Shown here piece after piece: positions 43,416-52,393 of a stretch of 64,000 bases of DNA. The translations under genes were made by a program, and so were the position numbers. The notes under the pieces were generated by a model that was not told where the DNA came from, did not search any database, and worked only from the letters and a program-made list of their open reading frames with translations. Source of the stretch: Arthrobacter ruber. GTDB taxonomy: Bacteria > Actinomycetota > Actinomycetes > Actinomycetales > Micrococcaceae. Every line of letters begins with the position of its first letter. Position 1 is the stretch's first letter. Location: positions 124,001 to 188,000 of the forward strand of contig NZ_PPTH01000018.1 in assembly GCF_002954225.1 (NCBI RefSeq), read 5' to 3'.

Positions 43416-44418
43416 GACCAGTCCCCTGCCCGACGCCGTCGTACAGTCGGTCCGGAAGCCGATGACAGCGCTTCCGCCCGCCGCGTGGCTCGTGGTGCTC
43501 GGCCTCGCCGCCGTCGCCCTCATCGCGGCGTTCCTGCTCGTGGACCTCGACGGCAACCTCGCGTACGTCCTGCCGCGGCGACTGAACCGTATCGGGGCCA
43601 TGGTGCTGGTCGCCGTCGCCGTCGGGGTGTCCACCGTGCTGTTCCAGACCGTGACCGGCAACCGGATCCTCACGCCGTCCATCATGGGCCTGGACGCGCT
43701 CTACATCCTGATCCAGACCGTCCTGGCGTTCGCGCTCGGCGCCTCCACCCTGCTCACCCTCGGCGCGCCGATCCGCTTCGCCGTCGAGGTCACGCTCATG
43801 GTCGGCTTCTCGTGGCTGCTGTACCGGTGGCTGTTCACGGGCCACGGCCGCAGCCTGCACCTGCTGCTGCTGGTCGGGATCGTGTTCGGCGTCTTCTTCC
43901 GCGGGGTGTCGTCGCTGCTGCAGCGCCTCATGGACCCGAGCGAGTTCATCATCCTGCAGGACCTGTTCTTCGCGAGCTTCAACCGCGTGGATCCGATGCT
44001 GCTGCTGATCTCCGCCGTCACCGTCACCGTCCTGTGCATCCCCGCCTGGCGCCTGCGCCACCGCCTCGACGTCCTGGCCCTCGGGCGCGACACCGCCGTC
44101 GGCCTCGGCGTCGACTACCGGCGCACCGTGACCCTGGTCCTCGTGATCTGCTCCGTGCTCGTGGCCGTCTCCACGGCACTGGTGGGGCCCGCGACGTTCT
44201 TCGGCCTGCTCGTCTCGGCCCTCGCGTACCAGCTGTGCAACCACTTCCGGCACGCCGTCGTGCTGCCCGTCGCCGTCCTCCTCGGGGTGGTGGCCCTCGT
44301 GGGAGGGCAGCTCGTCCTCGAGCAGGTCTTCGCGTTCGACACCGCCCTCAGCATCGTCATCGAGTTCACCGGCGGCCTCGTCTTCCTCGTCCTCCTCCTG
44401 AAAGGCCGCATCCGGTGA
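43405..44418 (+). CDS. Ferric siderophore ABC transporter permease (FatC-like)
   Basis: The 337-residue FecCD-family permease pairs with its neighbour. It has RRLNRIGAMVLVAVAVGVST near residue 60, TGNRILTPSIMGLDALYILI as the conserved N-terminal segment, and GPATFFGLLVSALAYQL as the ATPase-contact loop. The GTG start at 43405 overlaps the upstream gene by 11 nt and its stop overlaps the ATPase start, so the whole operon is coupled. Confidence 0.92.
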   Translation: MRARTSPLPDAVVQSVRKPMTALPPAAWLVVLGLAAVALIAAFLLVDLDGNLAYVLPRRLNRIGAMVLVAVAVGVSTVLFQTVTGNRILTPSIMGLDALYILIQTVLAFALGASTLLTLGAPIRFAVEVTLMVGFSWLLYRWLFTGHGRSLHLLLLVGIVFGVFFRGVSSLLQRLMDPSEFIILQDLFFASFNRVDPMLLLISAVTVTVLCIPAWRLRHRLDVLALGRDTAVGLGVDYRRTVTLVLVICSVLVAVSTALVGPATFFGLLVSALAYQLCNHFRHAVVLPVAVLLGVVALVGGQLVLEQVFAFDTALSIVIEFTGGLVFLVLLLKGRIR

Positions 44419-45173
44419 TCACCATCAGCCACGCCACCAAGCGCTACGGCGCCGCCACGGTGGTGGACGACGTCACGTGCACGATCCCCGGCGGCGGCGT
44501 CACGTCGATCATCGGCCCGAACGGTGCCGGCAAGTCCACGCTGCTGTCCCTGATGAGCCGGCTCCTGCCGCTGGATGCCGGCCGGGTCGAGGTGGACGGT
44601 CTGGACGTCGCCACCACACCGGGCAAGGACCTCGCCCGGACCCTGTCCATCCTGCGGCAGGAGAACCAGCTGACCGTCCGGCTCTCCGTCCGGGACCTCG
44701 TGGGATTCGGCCGGTTCCCCCACAACAACGGCCGCCCCACGACGGCGGACCGCGAGCACATCGAGCGGGCCCTCGAGTACCTCGACCTCACGGACCTCGC
44801 CGACCGCTTCGTCGACGAGCTCTCGGGCGGCCAGCGCCAGCGCGCGTTCATCGCCATGGTGCTGGCACAGGACACCGGCACCATCCTCCTCGATGAGCCG
44901 CTCAACAACCTGGACATGAAGCACTCCGTGGACATGATGCGCCTGCTCCGCCGGCTCGCCGACGACCTCGGGAAGACCGTGGTCCTCGTGATCCACGACA
45001 TCAATTTCGCCTCCTGCTACTCGGACACCATCCTCGCGATGCGCGAGGGCGCGCTCATCCACCAGGGCACACCCGAAGAGATCATGACGCCGGAGGTGCT
45101 GCACCGGGTGTACGACGTCGAGATCCAGGTGGAGCAGATCCGCGGCAACAGGATCGGTGTCTACTTCGCCTAG
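44415..45173 (+). CDS. Ferric siderophore ABC transporter ATP-binding protein
   Basis: The 252-residue ATPase has Walker A GPNGAGKSTLLSLM near residue 35, Q-loop LSILRQENQLTVRLSVRDLV, signature ELSGGQRQRAFIAMVLAQ, Walker B TILLDEPLNNLDM and the H-loop VLVIHDINFASCY. GTG at 44415 overlaps the permease stop (GTGA). The tail DVEIQVEQIRGNRIGVYFA matches the FatE/CeuD group. With the three upstream genes it makes a full importer; a siderophore biosynthesis locus is not visible here. Confidence 0.94.
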   Translation: MITISHATKRYGAATVVDDVTCTIPGGGVTSIIGPNGAGKSTLLSLMSRLLPLDAGRVEVDGLDVATTPGKDLARTLSILRQENQLTVRLSVRDLVGFGRFPHNNGRPTTADREHIERALEYLDLTDLADRFVDELSGGQRQRAFIAMVLAQDTGTILLDEPLNNLDMKHSVDMMRLLRRLADDLGKTVVLVIHDINFASCYSDTILAMREGALIHQGTPEEIMTPEVLHRVYDVEIQVEQIRGNRIGVYFA

Positions 45174-45182
45174 GCTGACTGC

Positions 45183-46397
45183 ATGGCTTCGGAGAACATC
45201 GCGGACATCCTGACCCCCGAGGGCTGGGAGCTGCTGAACTCCCTCGGGCCGTACACCGAGGCCGACAGCCTCCGCCTGACCGGGCAGCTGCGCAAGGCGG
45301 GACACTCCGCGCAGGTGGTCGCCGCAGCGCTCACGCAGTCGCGGCTCCGAGCGAAGGCCTCCGCGAAGTTCGGGGCGTTCGCCGAGCGCATGGTCTTCAC
45401 CGCGGCCGGCCTCGAGCAGGCCACGCGCCTGACGGTCGCCGCACGCCACGCGCAGCGCTTCGTCGACGCCGGCCTCGTGAGGGTCGCCGACCTCGGGTGC
45501 GGTCTCGGCGCCGACAGCATGGCGCTGGCCACCCTGGAGCGCGACGTCACCGCCGTCGAACTCGACGAGACGACAGCCGCGGCCGCGACGATGAACCTGC
45601 TGCCCTTCCGCAATGCGCGCGTCGTCAACGCCGACGCCTCCTCCGTGGACACCGCGGCGTACGACGGCGTCTGGCTCGATCCCGCGCGGAGGACGACCAC
45701 GACGTCGGGCACCTCCCGCCTCTTCGACCCCGAGGCGTTCTCCCCTCCCCTGTCCTTCGTCCAGCACCTTGCCGACGGCGGGAAACCCGTGGGCGTGAAG
45801 ATGGGCCCGGGCATGCCCCACGCGGCGATCCCGTCCACCTGCGAGGCGCAGTGGGTCTCCGTGGGCGGCGACGTCACCGAGGTGGCTCTCTGGTTCAACA
45901 CCCTCCGGCGTGAGGGCGTCCGCCGGGCGGCGCTCGTCATCGGTCCGCAGGGCGCCGCGGAGCTGGTGTCCGCGGCGAATTTCGGGGAGGGCCCGACGGC
46001 GGCGGTCGGCGCGCCGGGCGGCTACCTCTACGAGCCCGACGGCGCCGTCATCCGGGCCGAGCTCGTCGCCGACCTCGCCGCGCAGCTCGGCGGGCACCTG
46101 CTGGACCCGATGATCGCGTACATCTGCGCGCCCTCGTACACGGACACCCCGTTCGCCCGCGCCTACCGGGTGCTCGAGGTCCGTCCCTACAACGTGAAGG
46201 CCCTGAGGTCGTGGGTGCGCTCCGAGGGGATCGGCGTGCTCGACATCAAGAAGCGCGGCACCGCCGTGACGCCCGAGGAGGTGCGCAAGCAGCTGCTGAC
46301 CGGGTCCGGCAAGGGCCGCAGGAAGGCCACCCTGGTGCTGACCCGCATCGGCGACGAGCGCGTGGCGATCGTCGTCGAGCCCGTGGCCGGTGTCTAG
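45183..46397 (+). CDS. SAM-dependent methyltransferase with THUMP-like domain
   Basis: The 404-residue protein has a class I Rossmann core: motif I VADLGCGLGADSMALATLE near residue 101, motif II VTAVELDETT, and YDGVWLDPARRT. It carries a C-terminal THUMP-like domain ending RVLEVRPYNVKALRSWVRS and ending in RKATLVLTRIGDERVAIVV. This matches an actinobacterial family that probably methylates RNA; the target is unknown. ATG at 45183 follows the iron importer by 9 nt, but the function is unrelated. Confidence 0.87.
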   Translation: MASENIADILTPEGWELLNSLGPYTEADSLRLTGQLRKAGHSAQVVAAALTQSRLRAKASAKFGAFAERMVFTAAGLEQATRLTVAARHAQRFVDAGLVRVADLGCGLGADSMALATLERDVTAVELDETTAAAATMNLLPFRNARVVNADASSVDTAAYDGVWLDPARRTTTTSGTSRLFDPEAFSPPLSFVQHLADGGKPVGVKMGPGMPHAAIPSTCEAQWVSVGGDVTEVALWFNTLRREGVRRAALVIGPQGAAELVSAANFGEGPTAAVGAPGGYLYEPDGAVIRAELVADLAAQLGGHLLDPMIAYICAPSYTDTPFARAYRVLEVRPYNVKALRSWVRSEGIGVLDIKKRGTAVTPEEVRKQLLTGSGKGRRKATLVLTRIGDERVAIVVEPVAGV

Positions 46398-46520
46398 CCC
46401 GTCCTGCCCACGGCCACACTTACCCGCCGGCCGCAACCGCGCGAACGCCGCCACGGACGTCGCTCCCCGTTCCTAGACTCGATGGGGAACCGAGTCCAGA
46501 CACGCGGAAAGGCGGACACC

Positions 46521-47243
46521 ATGGCAGACGGCACCACGGAATCGGCGAACGGACGGCACGGGGTGCTGTTCGATGTGGACGGCACGCTCGTCGACTCCAA
46601 CTACCAGCACACCCTCGCGTGGTGGCAGGCGTTCCGCCGGTTCGGCCACGACGTGCCCGCGGCGGAGATCCACCGCGCCATCGGCATGGGCGGGGACAAG
46701 CTCGTGGAGCACCTGCTCGGGGACGACCGCGACGCCGACCAGGACGACGAGCTCGACGCCACGCACGGCGCCATCTTCTCGAGCTACTGGCCGGGCCTCC
46801 GCGCGTTCGCCGGCGCTGCCGACCTCGTGCGCCGGTGCGCCGACGACGGCCTGACGGTGGTCCTCGCATCCTCCGCCTCGGAACAGGAGCTCGGCGTCCT
46901 GCGGGGGATCATCGACGCGGACGCGTCCATCAGCGCCGCCACCAGCTCCTCCGACGCCGAGAACAGCAAGCCCTCCCCCGACATCCTCCAGGCCGCGCTC
47001 GACGCCGGCGGGCTGGAGGCGGAGAACGCCGTCTTCATCGGCGACTCGGTGTGGGACGTCCTCGCGGCCTCCGAGCTGAAGATCCCGACGATCGGACTCG
47101 CCTCGGGCGGCACCAGTGAGGCCGAGCTGCGTGACGCCGGGGCGGTGGAGGTCTACAAGGACATCCGGGCCCTGCTCGACGCGTTCGACGACGGCGCGCT
47201 GCATGCGCTCGCCTCGTCGTCGTCCTCCGCCGACCATCCCTGA
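46521..47243 (+). CDS. HAD-superfamily hydrolase, phosphoglycolate phosphatase-like
   Basis: The 240-residue protein has all HAD motifs: I GVLFDVDGTLVDSNYQH (Asp nucleophile near residue 17), II VVLASSASEQE, III the Lys in ENSKPSPDILQAALDAG, and IV VFIGDSVWDVLAA. The alpha-helical cap lies between I and II (DHLRFGHDVPAAEIHRA-type helices). Hydrolyses a phosphate ester in the cytosol; beta-phosphoglucomutase or phosphoglycolate activity are possible. The ATG at 46521 follows GGAAAGGCGG and is preferred to an upstream ATG at 46482. Confidence 0.9.
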   Translation: MADGTTESANGRHGVLFDVDGTLVDSNYQHTLAWWQAFRRFGHDVPAAEIHRAIGMGGDKLVEHLLGDDRDADQDDELDATHGAIFSSYWPGLRAFAGAADLVRRCADDGLTVVLASSASEQELGVLRGIIDADASISAATSSSDAENSKPSPDILQAALDAGGLEAENAVFIGDSVWDVLAASELKIPTIGLASGGTSEAELRDAGAVEVYKDIRALLDAFDDGALHALASSSSSADHP

Positions 47244-47258
47244 GCGGGAGGACGGCCG

Positions 47259-47552
47259 CTAGTCCTCGCTGCTGAGGAGCCGCCGCCGGGCGCTGAGCAG
47301 TTCGATCTCCGGCCGCGCGGCGACGTACCGCTCCGCGCGGTCGAGCACGTCCACGACATGCCGCCGGTCACCACCTACCAGGCCCGCGCCGACGACGGCG
47401 CGCCGGTGGAGGTCCTGGTGGCCCACCTCGGCGACGGACAGCTCGAACTTGCGGTGCAGGTCCGACACCAGCGGACGCACCACCGACCGCTTGCCCTTCA
47501 GCGAATGCACGTCGCCGAGCAGGACGTCGAACTCGATGAACCCGATCCACAT
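47259..47552 (-). CDS. DUF503 family protein (YlxP-like)
   Basis: The 97-residue protein matches DUF503: WIGFIEFDVLLGDVHSLKGK with SVVRPLVSDLHRKFELSVAE and EVGHQDLHRRAVVGAGLV, then a helix ending LLSARRRLL. In Bacillus the relative YlxP lies near ribosome-binding factor A and is suspected to act in ribosome assembly; here no such neighbour exists. Function unproven. It converges on the HAD gene (15-nt gap) and lies after the LacI gene. Confidence 0.9.
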   Translation of the reverse strand: MWIGFIEFDVLLGDVHSLKGKRSVVRPLVSDLHRKFELSVAEVGHQDLHRRAVVGAGLVGGDRRHVVDVLDRAERYVAARPEIELLSARRRLLSSED

Positions 47553-47595
47553 GGCGTTCTCCTCATCTCGGGCGCCCGCCCGGCCTGCGGGCGGG

Positions 47596-48612
47596 TCAGG
47601 CCGAGTCGCGCCAGACGACCGCGGTCTCGAGCACCTGCACCGGGCTCGGCAGGCCCCTGATCTGGGCCAGGACCAGTTCGGCGGCGGTGCTGCCGAGCAG
47701 GTCCGCGGGCTGCCTGACGGTGGACAGCTGGGGCCTGGTTCGCAGGGCCCAGCTGCTGTCGTCGAACCCGACGATCCCGACGTCGTCGGGCACCTTCCTC
47801 CCCGACTCCTGGAGCGCGGTCATGGCACCGGCGGCGACGGCGTCGGATGCGGCGAACACGCCGTCGATCTCCGGGCAGCGCCGCAGCAGTTCCTGCATGC
47901 CCTCGAGCCCGGCCGCATAGGTGTAGAGCGGGTACTCGACCACCAGCGAGGCGTCGAAGCGCGGGCCCATGGCGTCGCGGAAACCCGAGAAGCGGTCATG
48001 ACCGGAGTCGCGGTCCATGGCACTGGCGATCATGCCGATCCGCCGGCGGCCCGTGTCCACGAGGCGGCGGGTGATCGCGCGGGCCGCGGCCACGTTGTCG
48101 ATCGCCACGTAGGGCAGGTCCGGCGTCCCGGGCGGATGCCCGACGAAGGCCGCGGGCACCCCGATGTCGCGCACGGCGGAGGCGATCGGGTCCGACGCGC
48201 GGGCCGAGACGATCACCGCTCCGTCCACGAGCCCGCCCCGGAGGTAGTCCGCCACCCTGCGGCTGTCCCGGTCCGAGTCGATGATGAGGGAGACCAGCTG
48301 GTAGTCGGCCTTCGACAGGACGGCGTTGGCACCGAGGAGGATCGACCCGATGTTCGGGTCCTCGAACAGGAGCGAGTGCGGCTCGTGGATGATCAGGGCG
48401 ATCGCCCTGGATTCCTGCGTGACGAGGTTCCGTGCGGCCGAGTTGCGTACGTAGCCGACGCGGGCGATGGCCTCCTCGACGGCGGTGCGCGCCTCGTCCG
48501 AGACGTAGCGTTCGCCGTTGACGACCCGCGACACAGTACCCCGCGAGAGCCCGGCCGCGGTGGCGACGTCGTTGATGGTCGCCCGGCGGTTCCGGGTACG
48601 CGTCGGGGGCAT
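47596..48612 (-). CDS. LacI-family transcriptional regulator
   Basis: The 338-residue regulator has the LacI DNA-binding head TINDVATAAGLSRGTVSRVV with hinge helix region ARNLVTQESRAIALI, then a periplasmic-binding-protein fold with the expected GVFAASDAVAAGAM and VGIVGFDDSSWALRTRPQL. It binds a sugar effector. The ATG at 48612 lies six bases after a TACAGT -10-like hexamer (48619-48624), so its mRNA may be leaderless. No sugar genes adjoin it, so its target is unknown; the GH42 operon is 8 kb away. Confidence 0.92.
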   Translation of the reverse strand: MPPTRTRNRRATINDVATAAGLSRGTVSRVVNGERYVSDEARTAVEEAIARVGYVRNSAARNLVTQESRAIALIIHEPHSLLFEDPNIGSILLGANAVLSKADYQLVSLIIDSDRDSRRVADYLRGGLVDGAVIVSARASDPIASAVRDIGVPAAFVGHPPGTPDLPYVAIDNVAAARAITRRLVDTGRRRIGMIASAMDRDSGHDRFSGFRDAMGPRFDASLVVEYPLYTYAAGLEGMQELLRRCPEIDGVFAASDAVAAGAMTALQESGRKVPDDVGIVGFDDSSWALRTRPQLSTVRQPADLLGSTAAELVLAQIRGLPSPVQVLETAVVWRDSA

Positions 48613-49022
48613 ACGTGTACTGTAGCCGAGCCGCCCCGCACCATCCGCGCCGGGGAGGAGTAGAGTGGGGGCAGTTGTCTAGAAGAAGGCGGCTGCCTTC
48701 GGTTCTTCTCATCGCTGCCCCGCCCCTCGCGCCGGGTACGCGACAGCAGAGCACCATCCCCGGAAGGGGCGTGCACCATGAACGGCCAGGAAGCCTCTCC
48801 CCCGCAGCCGCTCGCAGGCGGTCCAGCGACCCACCCGATGTGTCCGAGCCCCGGCGTACGCCCGCTCGTCTGACGATCCGTCCCCCCGCGGCGCCTTCGC
48901 GCGCTGACGCGGTGGATGCCCACCAGCGCATCCTCACCGCACCGACCGCCCCGAGCGAGTCGATCCCGCCGGCCCCATCCCTCACCGGCCCCGCTTACGA
49001 GCACCTGCAAAGGATCATCACC
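48613..49022 (+). other. Non-coding region with a long folded element (48668-48721)
   Basis: In this 410-nt divergent gap GGGGCAG (48668-48674) pairs with CTGCCCC (48715-48721) and, inside it, AGAAGAA (48681-48687) pairs with TTCTTCT (48703-48709) around a GGC/GCC hairpin. Further on CCCC-GGAA-GGGG (48758-48771) forms a small hairpin containing a ribosome-site-like GGAAGGGG. A 31-codon frame follows at 48778 but has mediocre codon use. The remainder shows no gene. Confidence 0.45.
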
Positions 49023-49352
49023 ATGACGCAGCACACCGAAGACTTCCTCCGCGAATGCATCACCGTCACCGACGACGGTTCTCTCGCCACCGTCGACGAG
49101 GTCGAGGGTCTCTACCTGTACTGGTGCTCCCTGCGCACCGGGGCCGGAACGGACACCGGATCGCTCCTCGAGACGCTCGTCGCCCACGGGGTGGAGCCCG
49201 TGCAGCAGGACGGGGTGGACTACCTCGAAGGAGTGATCCTGGCGGGTCCCGTGGTGGCAGACTTCATCTCGTCCTGCGATTTCGCCGGGGCCTGGGGCCA
49301 CCCCGACCCCCGCATCTCGGAGCTCCTCCGGGACGTCGCCACGGCGTCGTAG
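49023..49352 (+). CDS. Small acidic protein of unknown function
   Basis: The 109-residue protein begins MTQHTEDFLRECITVTDDG and is acidic, with VDEVEGLYLYWCSLRTGAG and VVADFISSCDFAGAWGHPDP. Three cysteines are spread through it. I recognise no domain. The ATG at 49023 is the first position after a long non-coding segment where the codon use becomes gene-like; the frame is open further upstream but Arg/Pro-rich. It precedes the YbaK gene by 18 nt, suggesting co-transcription. Confidence 0.6.
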   Translation: MTQHTEDFLRECITVTDDGSLATVDEVEGLYLYWCSLRTGAGTDTGSLLETLVAHGVEPVQQDGVDYLEGVILAGPVVADFISSCDFAGAWGHPDPRISELLRDVATAS

Positions 49353-49370
49353 GACCTGGAGGAGCAGGAC

Positions 49371-49865
49371 ATGGTGAGGAGAGCCGCGGATGCCGCCGGG
49401 ACCCCGGCCCTTGCCGCGCTCTCGGCTGCCGGTATCGCCTACACCGCCCGCCCCTACGAGCACCGGCCGGGCGCCCCGTCCTACGGGCTGGAGGCCGCGG
49501 CAGCCCTTGACGTCCCGCCCGCGCAGGTCTTCAAGACGCTCATGGCGAGCGTCGACGGCACCCTCGTGGCCGCCGTCGTGCCCGTCACCGGTTCCCTGGA
49601 CCTCAAGGCCCTCGCCTCCGCCCTCGGCGGGCGGAAGGCGGCGATGGCCGACCCCGCTCTCGCACAGCGCCGGACGGGGTACGTCCTCGGCGGGATCTCC
49701 CCGCTGGGGCAGCGCCGACCGTCACCCGTGGTCATCGACGCGACCGCGCTCCACCACCCGACCGTCTTCGTGTCCGGAGGCCGGCGCGGGCTGGACATCG
49801 AGGTGGCGCCGGCCGACCTCGTCCGCGTGACGGACGCGATGACGGCACCGATCGCGGGACCCTGA
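49371..49865 (+). CDS. ybaK: YbaK/EbsC-type aminoacyl-tRNA deacylase
   Basis: The 164-residue protein is a YbaK/ProX-type editing protein that hydrolyses mischarged Cys-tRNA(Pro). It has the opening ALAALSAAGIAYTARPYEH, PPAQVFKTLMASVDGTLVAA with the conserved lysine, GRKAAMADPALAQRRTGYVLG and GGRRGLDIEVAPADLVRVT. ATG at 49371 follows GGAGGAGCAGGAC. A second editing protein, the AlaX-like gene at 10950, is elsewhere in the window. Confidence 0.9.
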   Translation: MVRRAADAAGTPALAALSAAGIAYTARPYEHRPGAPSYGLEAAAALDVPPAQVFKTLMASVDGTLVAAVVPVTGSLDLKALASALGGRKAAMADPALAQRRTGYVLGGISPLGQRRPSPVVIDATALHHPTVFVSGGRRGLDIEVAPADLVRVTDAMTAPIAGP

Positions 49866-49898
49866 CTCCGGGCGTCGTCGCTCGACCCGGCGGGTGTC

Positions 49899-50735
49899 CT
49901 ATGCGCTGATCGGCACCGCGCCGCCGGAGACCGTCAGGCCACCGGTCGGCGCGATACCCACCGTGATGAGCGAGGGACGTCCGACATCGGCCCCCTGATG
50001 CACGGTGAGCATGGCGGGCGGCGCCACCTCGCCCCGCGCCCGGAGGTACGCGCCGAGCGACGCCGCTGCCGACCCCGTCGCCGGATCCTCCCGCACCCCG
50101 CCCGGCGGGAACGGATTCCGCGCCTCGAAGACGAGCGGCCCCAGCCGGTGCACGACGGCGATCGTGGCCCCCCACCCCTGTGCGGCCATCAGCGTCTTCA
50201 ACCCGTCGTAGTCGTAGTCGAGCCCCCGGAGGACCGCCGCGGTCCGCACGGGCACGATCGGATGGATGTTCCCGGCGAAGGACAGCATCACCGGCAGGTC
50301 GGCCGCGAGGTCCTCCTCGGTGAGCCGGAGGTGCCGCAGGAGCTCGATCCGGACCTCGACGCCGATCTCCCCGACCCACGGCTCGACGGTCACGAGGGAC
50401 GCGACGATGCGGTCGCCCACTGTCTCGGTGCTGAGGTCGACCGGACCCACGGGCGTGGACAGGACCAGCGCTCCCGGCCCCTCGCGTCCGGCGAGCGCGA
50501 CGCCGGTGGCGATCGTCGCATGACCGCAGAACGGGATCTCCGCCTCCGGTGCGAAGTAGCGCACAGTCGCCGCTCCCGGCGACCGATGCGACACGAAGGC
50601 GCTCTCCGCGTAGCCGAGGTCGGCGGCGACGGCCTGCATCTGCGCGGGGGTGAGGGCATCGGCGTCGAGCACCACGCCCGCGGGATTGCCGCCGTCGGGC
50701 CGGTCCGTGAACGCCGCGTAGCGGAGGATCTCCAT
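49899..50735 (-). CDS. PhzF-family isomerase-like protein
   Basis: The 278-residue protein has two pseudo-repeated PhzF halves: EILRYAAFTDRPDGGNPAGV with the conserved GNPAGV, LGYAESAFV containing the catalytic Glu, PEAEIPFCGHATIATGVAL, and in the second half AGNIHPIVPV and EDPATGSAAASLGAYL. Most relatives are uncharacterised isomerases; phenazine synthesis is unlikely since no phz genes are present. ATG at 50735. It converges on ybaK and precedes the APC permease gene. Confidence 0.9.
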   Translation of the reverse strand: MEILRYAAFTDRPDGGNPAGVVLDADALTPAQMQAVAADLGYAESAFVSHRSPGAATVRYFAPEAEIPFCGHATIATGVALAGREGPGALVLSTPVGPVDLSTETVGDRIVASLVTVEPWVGEIGVEVRIELLRHLRLTEEDLAADLPVMLSFAGNIHPIVPVRTAAVLRGLDYDYDGLKTLMAAQGWGATIAVVHRLGPLVFEARNPFPPGGVREDPATGSAAASLGAYLRARGEVAPPAMLTVHQGADVGRPSLITVGIAPTGGLTVSGGAVPISA

Positions 50736-50767
50736 GGTGCGATGCTATCGGCCCGCAGGGATCAGGA

Positions 50768-52222
50768 TCAGGCGTCGATCGCCGTCGGGTCGCCCGCCCG
50801 CGTGTTGGTCCGCCGGTTGATGAGCCAGGTGACGACCCAGAGGACGACGCCGATCGCCATGAGTCCACCGGCGATCTGGTACTGCACCGCCGGGCGGCCG
50901 ACCCAGGGACCGGCGAGGAACGCGCACAGGAGCGCGGCCACGATGGGCAGCGGGCCGGGAGAGGTGAAGAACACCTTGCGATTGACGTCCCGCTTGCGCC
51001 GCAGCACCACGCAGGCGACGTTCACCACGGTGAACACGCACAGGAGCAGGAACGCCGTGGTGCCCGAGAGGTTGGCGACGATGTTGCTCTCGGGGTCGCT
51101 GGTCACGTAGAGGATGAGGCCGAGTGCCAGGAGCGTGGAGAAGGCGATACCGGCCCAGGGGGTGCAGCGGACGGGGAGCACCTTCGCGAGCGGGCGGGGC
51201 AGGACGTCCTGCCGGGCCATCCCGTAGATCAGGCGGCTGGCCATCAGCATGTTGATCAGTGCCGTGTTCGCCACGGCGAAGACGGCGAGGAACGGGAAGA
51301 TCCTGTCGATCGGGAAGTCGGGCGAGCCCTTGTGGACCACCTCGAGCAGGGCCGCGCCCTCGGCCTCGCGGATGCCCTCGAGCTCGGTGGGGCTGAGCAC
51401 CGTGACCACCGAGACGGCCACCAGCATGTAGACGACGACGGCGATCCCCAGGCCGGTCAGCATGGTACGCGGGAAGATGCGCTCGGGGTTCTGGGTCTCC
51501 TCCACCATGTTCACGGAGTCCTCGAAGCCCACCATGGCGAAGAACGCGATGGAGGTCGCCGCGGTCACCGCGAGGAAGAGACCCTTGTCCTGGTAGTCGT
51601 TGAACACGAAGATCTCGCCCACGTTGCCGTTGCCCTGCGCCATCACGAAGAACCCGACACCGATCACGATGCACAGCGCGACCACCTCGACGAGCGTCAG
51701 CACCACGTTGAACTTCACGCTCTCGCCCACACCGCGCAGGTTGATCACGGCCAGCAGGAGCATGAACCCGAGGGCCACGGCCGTGATGACGCCCTGACCG
51801 GGCACGGCCATCCAGCCGTTGACCTCGAGCCCCCCGAAGAAATTCTGCGCCAGCACGTTCGCCGACGTCGCGGCGCTCGTGATGCCCGAACAGACGACGG
51901 CGAAGGCCACCAGGAACGTGACGAAGTGGATGCCGAACGCCTTGTGCGTGTACAGGGCGGCTCCGGCCGCCTGCGGATACTGCGTCACGAGTTCGAGGTA
52001 GGAGAACGCGGTCATCGTCGCCACGATGAAGGCCAGGAGGAACGGCAGCCAGACCAGCCCGCCCACGGTCCCGGCCATCGTCCCGGTCACGGCGTAGACG
52101 CCGGCGCCGAGGATGTCCCCCACGATGAACAGCAGGAGCAGCTTCGGCCCGAGGACCCGCTTGAGTTCCGGTTCTCCGGTGGTGGTCGGTGCATCGGACG
52201 CATGTTCGGCAGAAGTACTCAT
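50768..52222 (-). CDS. APC-superfamily amino acid permease
   Basis: The 484-residue protein has about twelve transmembrane helices. It begins with a short polar stretch and then LLLLFIVGDILGAGVYAVTG, the conserved first helix of the APC family with the unwound GAGVY motif that binds the amino acid. A second consensus piece is FAMVGFEDSVNMVEETQNPER near residue 225. It imports or exchanges an amino acid; the substrate is not determined. ATG at 52222. 171 nt separate it from the divergent VOC gene. Confidence 0.9.
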   Translation of the reverse strand: MSTSAEHASDAPTTTGEPELKRVLGPKLLLLFIVGDILGAGVYAVTGTMAGTVGGLVWLPFLLAFIVATMTAFSYLELVTQYPQAAGAALYTHKAFGIHFVTFLVAFAVVCSGITSAATSANVLAQNFFGGLEVNGWMAVPGQGVITAVALGFMLLLAVINLRGVGESVKFNVVLTLVEVVALCIVIGVGFFVMAQGNGNVGEIFVFNDYQDKGLFLAVTAATSIAFFAMVGFEDSVNMVEETQNPERIFPRTMLTGLGIAVVVYMLVAVSVVTVLSPTELEGIREAEGAALLEVVHKGSPDFPIDRIFPFLAVFAVANTALINMLMASRLIYGMARQDVLPRPLAKVLPVRCTPWAGIAFSTLLALGLILYVTSDPESNIVANLSGTTAFLLLCVFTVVNVACVVLRRKRDVNRKVFFTSPGPLPIVAALLCAFLAGPWVGRPAVQYQIAGGLMAIGVVLWVVTWLINRRTNTRAGDPTAIDA

Positions 52223-52346
52223 GGTCGGCCTCCCCTGGGGTTTTCCCCCTTACTGTTGCCCTGTTGGGCCCGCTTAGCAAGGGGTGGACAGGAAGAGGTC
52301 GGGCACCGATGATTCTTCAGGCGGGCCTGCGTCCAACAGGTACAAG

Positions 52347-52368
52347 GTTCGGCAGCAGCTGCCGGAAC
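52347..52368 (+). promoter_or_regulatory. Palindrome in the leader of the VOC/MDMPI genes
   Basis: GGCAGC-A-GCTGCC (52351-52363) is a perfect odd palindrome, extended by GTTC and GAAC arms with one unpaired G. It lies 26 nt before the VOC start, after a TACAAG -10-like sequence. It may be an operator or a leader hairpin. Confidence 0.35.
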
Positions 52369-52393
52369 ACCACCCAGGAACAGGAGAACGGCC

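Noticed and set aside
48778..48873. 31-codon frame after a GGAAGGGG hairpin in the 48.6-49.0 kb gap
   Set aside because: About 77% GC at third positions versus over 90% in real genes nearby, and no domain. It could be a leader peptide but is not supported.
49899..50735. PhzF as evidence for phenazine biosynthesis
   Set aside because: No other phz genes are nearby, and most PhzF-like proteins are unrelated isomerases.
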